From contig PWZK01000048.1 in the NCBI GenBank assembly GCA_003567495.1, positions 1 to 7,211 of the forward strand: 7,211 nucleotides of DNA. The letters run 5' to 3'. A model generated the notes under the pieces. That model ran no database searches and was not told the DNA's origin. It saw only the letters and a list, made by a program, of their open reading frames with translations. Below are positions 6,573 through 7,211 of this stretch, one piece after another. This DNA comes from Candidatus Brocadiaceae bacterium (GTDB taxonomy: Bacteria; Planctomycetota; Brocadiia; SM23-32). The position numbers and the translations under genes were made by a program. Positions within the stretch are counted from its first letter, which is position 1, and every line of letters begins with the position of its first letter.

Positions 6573-6917
6573 ATGTGGAATCCGATTAACATAGTTGCAG
6601 CGTCTGCAATATTTTGCACTCTTACGGCTATGGCCTATGCGCGACAGAGAAAATGTATAATGTTTCCGGCCGGTGCTTTTTATCTGCTCTCAGCCGCTTC
6701 GGCGACGTTCGTGAGCTGGCCGCAGGTCAGCCCGGCGGCGGCCACCGGCATTTTTATCGTCACGCTAGTGCTGCCGACCCTTTGCCTGGGCGTTTTTCTC
6801 ATCGATTACCTGTTCGCGCCCTTCTGTCTTGAGATGAGATATCTGGTCCTGATATGGTGGGCTCTGGCGCCGCTTGCCATACCGCTTAATATCCTGGGTA
6901 TAGTTATAGGCGCTTAG
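6573..6917 (+). CDS. Small four-helix membrane protein, family not recognised
   Basis: This 114-residue hydrophobic protein has about four predicted membrane segments: roughly 5-23, 31-49, 55-80 and 90-113. A short basic loop (RQRK, 24-27) follows the first helix. A Trp-Pro pair (49-50) ends helix two, an Asp (78) sits at the end of helix three, and a Trp-Trp pair (95-96) lies in helix four. I do not recognise the family and see no catalytic motif. The ATG at 6573 is preferred. A TTG ten codons upstream (6543) is in frame and follows AGGCGG at only 2 nt, which is too close to be convincing. Neither start has a good ribosome binding site. Unbroken hydrophobicity with sensible helix lengths argues for a real gene. 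It stands alone between a repeat-like gap and a repeat-rich gap, so context gives no function. Confidence 0.62.
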   Translation: MWNPINIVAASAIFCTLTAMAYARQRKCIMFPAGAFYLLSAASATFVSWPQVSPAAATGIFIVTLVLPTLCLGVFLIDYLFAPFCLEMRYLVLIWWALAPLAIPLNILGIVIGA

Positions 6918-7041
6918 CCCGCATATTTCATAAACCAACGGCAAAATTTAATATAAACGACTGTTATGTTTAATCTTACAAGCACATTTTTCAGCTTTTG
7001 AAAATCACACTATGTATTTAACCCTCAAAAACGGCGGTTTA

Positions 7042-7060
7042 CCTGCCTGCAGCAGGCAGG
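7042..7060. repeat. Palindromic repeat, middle copy
   Basis: CCTGCCTGCAGCAGGCAGG matches the 19-nt core at 253-271 base for base and in the same orientation (central A). The flanks differ from the left copy, so only the core is shared here. Confidence 0.85.
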
Positions 7061-7085
7061 CCCTGCGGACGCATTCCCAGCGGTG

Positions 7086-7109
7086 CCTACTTTTTTGAAA
7101 AAAAGTAGG
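7086..7109. repeat. A/T-rich perfect hairpin
   Basis: The arms CCTACTTTTTT (7086-7096) and AAAAAAGTAGG (7099-7109) are exactly complementary around the dinucleotide GA. The stem combines a GC-containing base with a six-T/six-A tract, unlike a normal terminator, where the T-run lies outside the stem. It is probably part of a dispersed intergenic repeat. Termination in either direction for the upstream membrane-protein gene cannot be excluded. Confidence 0.7.
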
Positions 7110-7149
7110 ACAAAAACTTTTCTTTTTATACGACAGAGTTTTTTGCTAA

Positions 7150-7167
7150 GCTTTTTCCAAAAAAAGC
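7150..7167. repeat. Inverted repeat GCTTTTT/AAAAAGC
   Basis: GCTTTTT (7150-7156) and AAAAAGC (7161-7167) are perfect 7-bp arms around a CCAA loop. A second, overlapping 5-bp stem (AAGCG 7164-7168 with CGCTT 7173-7177, loop TCGG) follows. Together with the hairpin at 7086-7109 they form a densely folded block. Confidence 0.5.
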
Positions 7168-7182
7168 GTCGGCGCTTGCCTT

Positions 7183-7211
7183 TCGCGCAGCTGCACCGCC
7201 TGCCTGCTGCA
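7183..7211. repeat. Inverted, truncated copy of the left-end repeat
   Basis: These 29 nt match the reverse complement of 259-287 at 27 positions. The last 20 nt, TGCACCGCCTGCCTGCTGCA (7192-7211), match without error. The match covers the asymmetric flank as well as half of the palindrome, so the copy lies in opposite orientation to the left one. It is cut by the window edge three bases past the palindrome centre. Confidence 0.8.

Larger units (their letters stand above)
6918..7211. other. Gene-free, repeat-rich right end
   Basis: No gene is visible. The first 120 nt are AT-rich, including a weak hairpin of TTTTCA (6988-6993) with TGAAAA (6999-7004). From 7042 onward the region is a run of inverted repeats: the palindromic core at 7042-7060, an A/T-rich perfect hairpin at 7086-7109, stems at 7150-7167 and 7164-7177, and an inverted, truncated copy of the left-end repeat at 7183-7211. 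Confidence 0.65.

Noticed and set aside
6320..6619. A 99-codon minus-strand frame upstream of the SAM hydrolase.
   Set aside because: It runs through repeat-like sequence, overlaps the membrane-protein gene, and its Cys/Gly/Arg-rich composition does not look like a folded protein.
6918..7211. CRISPR array or attachment site in the repeat-rich right end.
   Set aside because: The repeats are palindromes without regular spacing or unique spacers, and there is no tRNA, integrase or cas gene nearby.

Overview
The window reads as a stretch of chromosome from a Gram-negative (diderm) bacterium of moderately high GC content. Diderm status rests on two lipoprotein genes with clear signal peptides and lipoboxes, one of which ends in a peptidoglycan-binding OmpA domain. 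The phylum cannot be fixed from the sequence alone. The repeat-rich gaps and the TTPE wording of the MurD C-terminal motif remind me of PVC or Omnitrophota-like metagenomic genomes, but that is only an impression.

Layout from left to right. Positions 1-338 hold no convincing gene but contain short repeats and three consecutive perfect inverted repeats. Next, on the minus strand, is a two-gene shikimate operon transcribed leftward: shikimate kinase (1411-1923), then chorismate synthase (339-1394), separated by 16 nt that carry a strong ribosome binding site. A 406-nt divergent gap (1924-2329) leads to a plus-strand group: an OmpA-family glycine-zipper/coiled-coil lipoprotein (2330-3184), a second lipoprotein of uncertain family (3202-3879), and murD (about 3995-5458), the D-glutamate-adding enzyme of peptidoglycan synthesis. 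Converging on murD from the right is a minus-strand SAM hydrolase of the SAM hydroxide adenosyltransferase family (5494-6312). A 260-nt gap with repeat-like sequence separates it from a small four-helix membrane protein (6573-6917). The final 294 nt are gene-free and packed with inverted repeats.

Functionally, the aro pair supplies chorismate for aromatic compounds. The two lipoproteins and MurD form a loose cell-envelope cluster: MurD builds peptidoglycan precursors and the OmpA domain would tether the outer membrane to the finished wall. SAM hydrolase and the membrane protein have no obvious link to them.

I found no defence system, CRISPR array, transposase or biosynthetic cluster. The most useful observations are a palindromic repeat family that lies near both ends of the window in inverted orientation, with the window stopping inside one copy, and non-consensus residues at ligand-binding positions of MurD and shikimate kinase.
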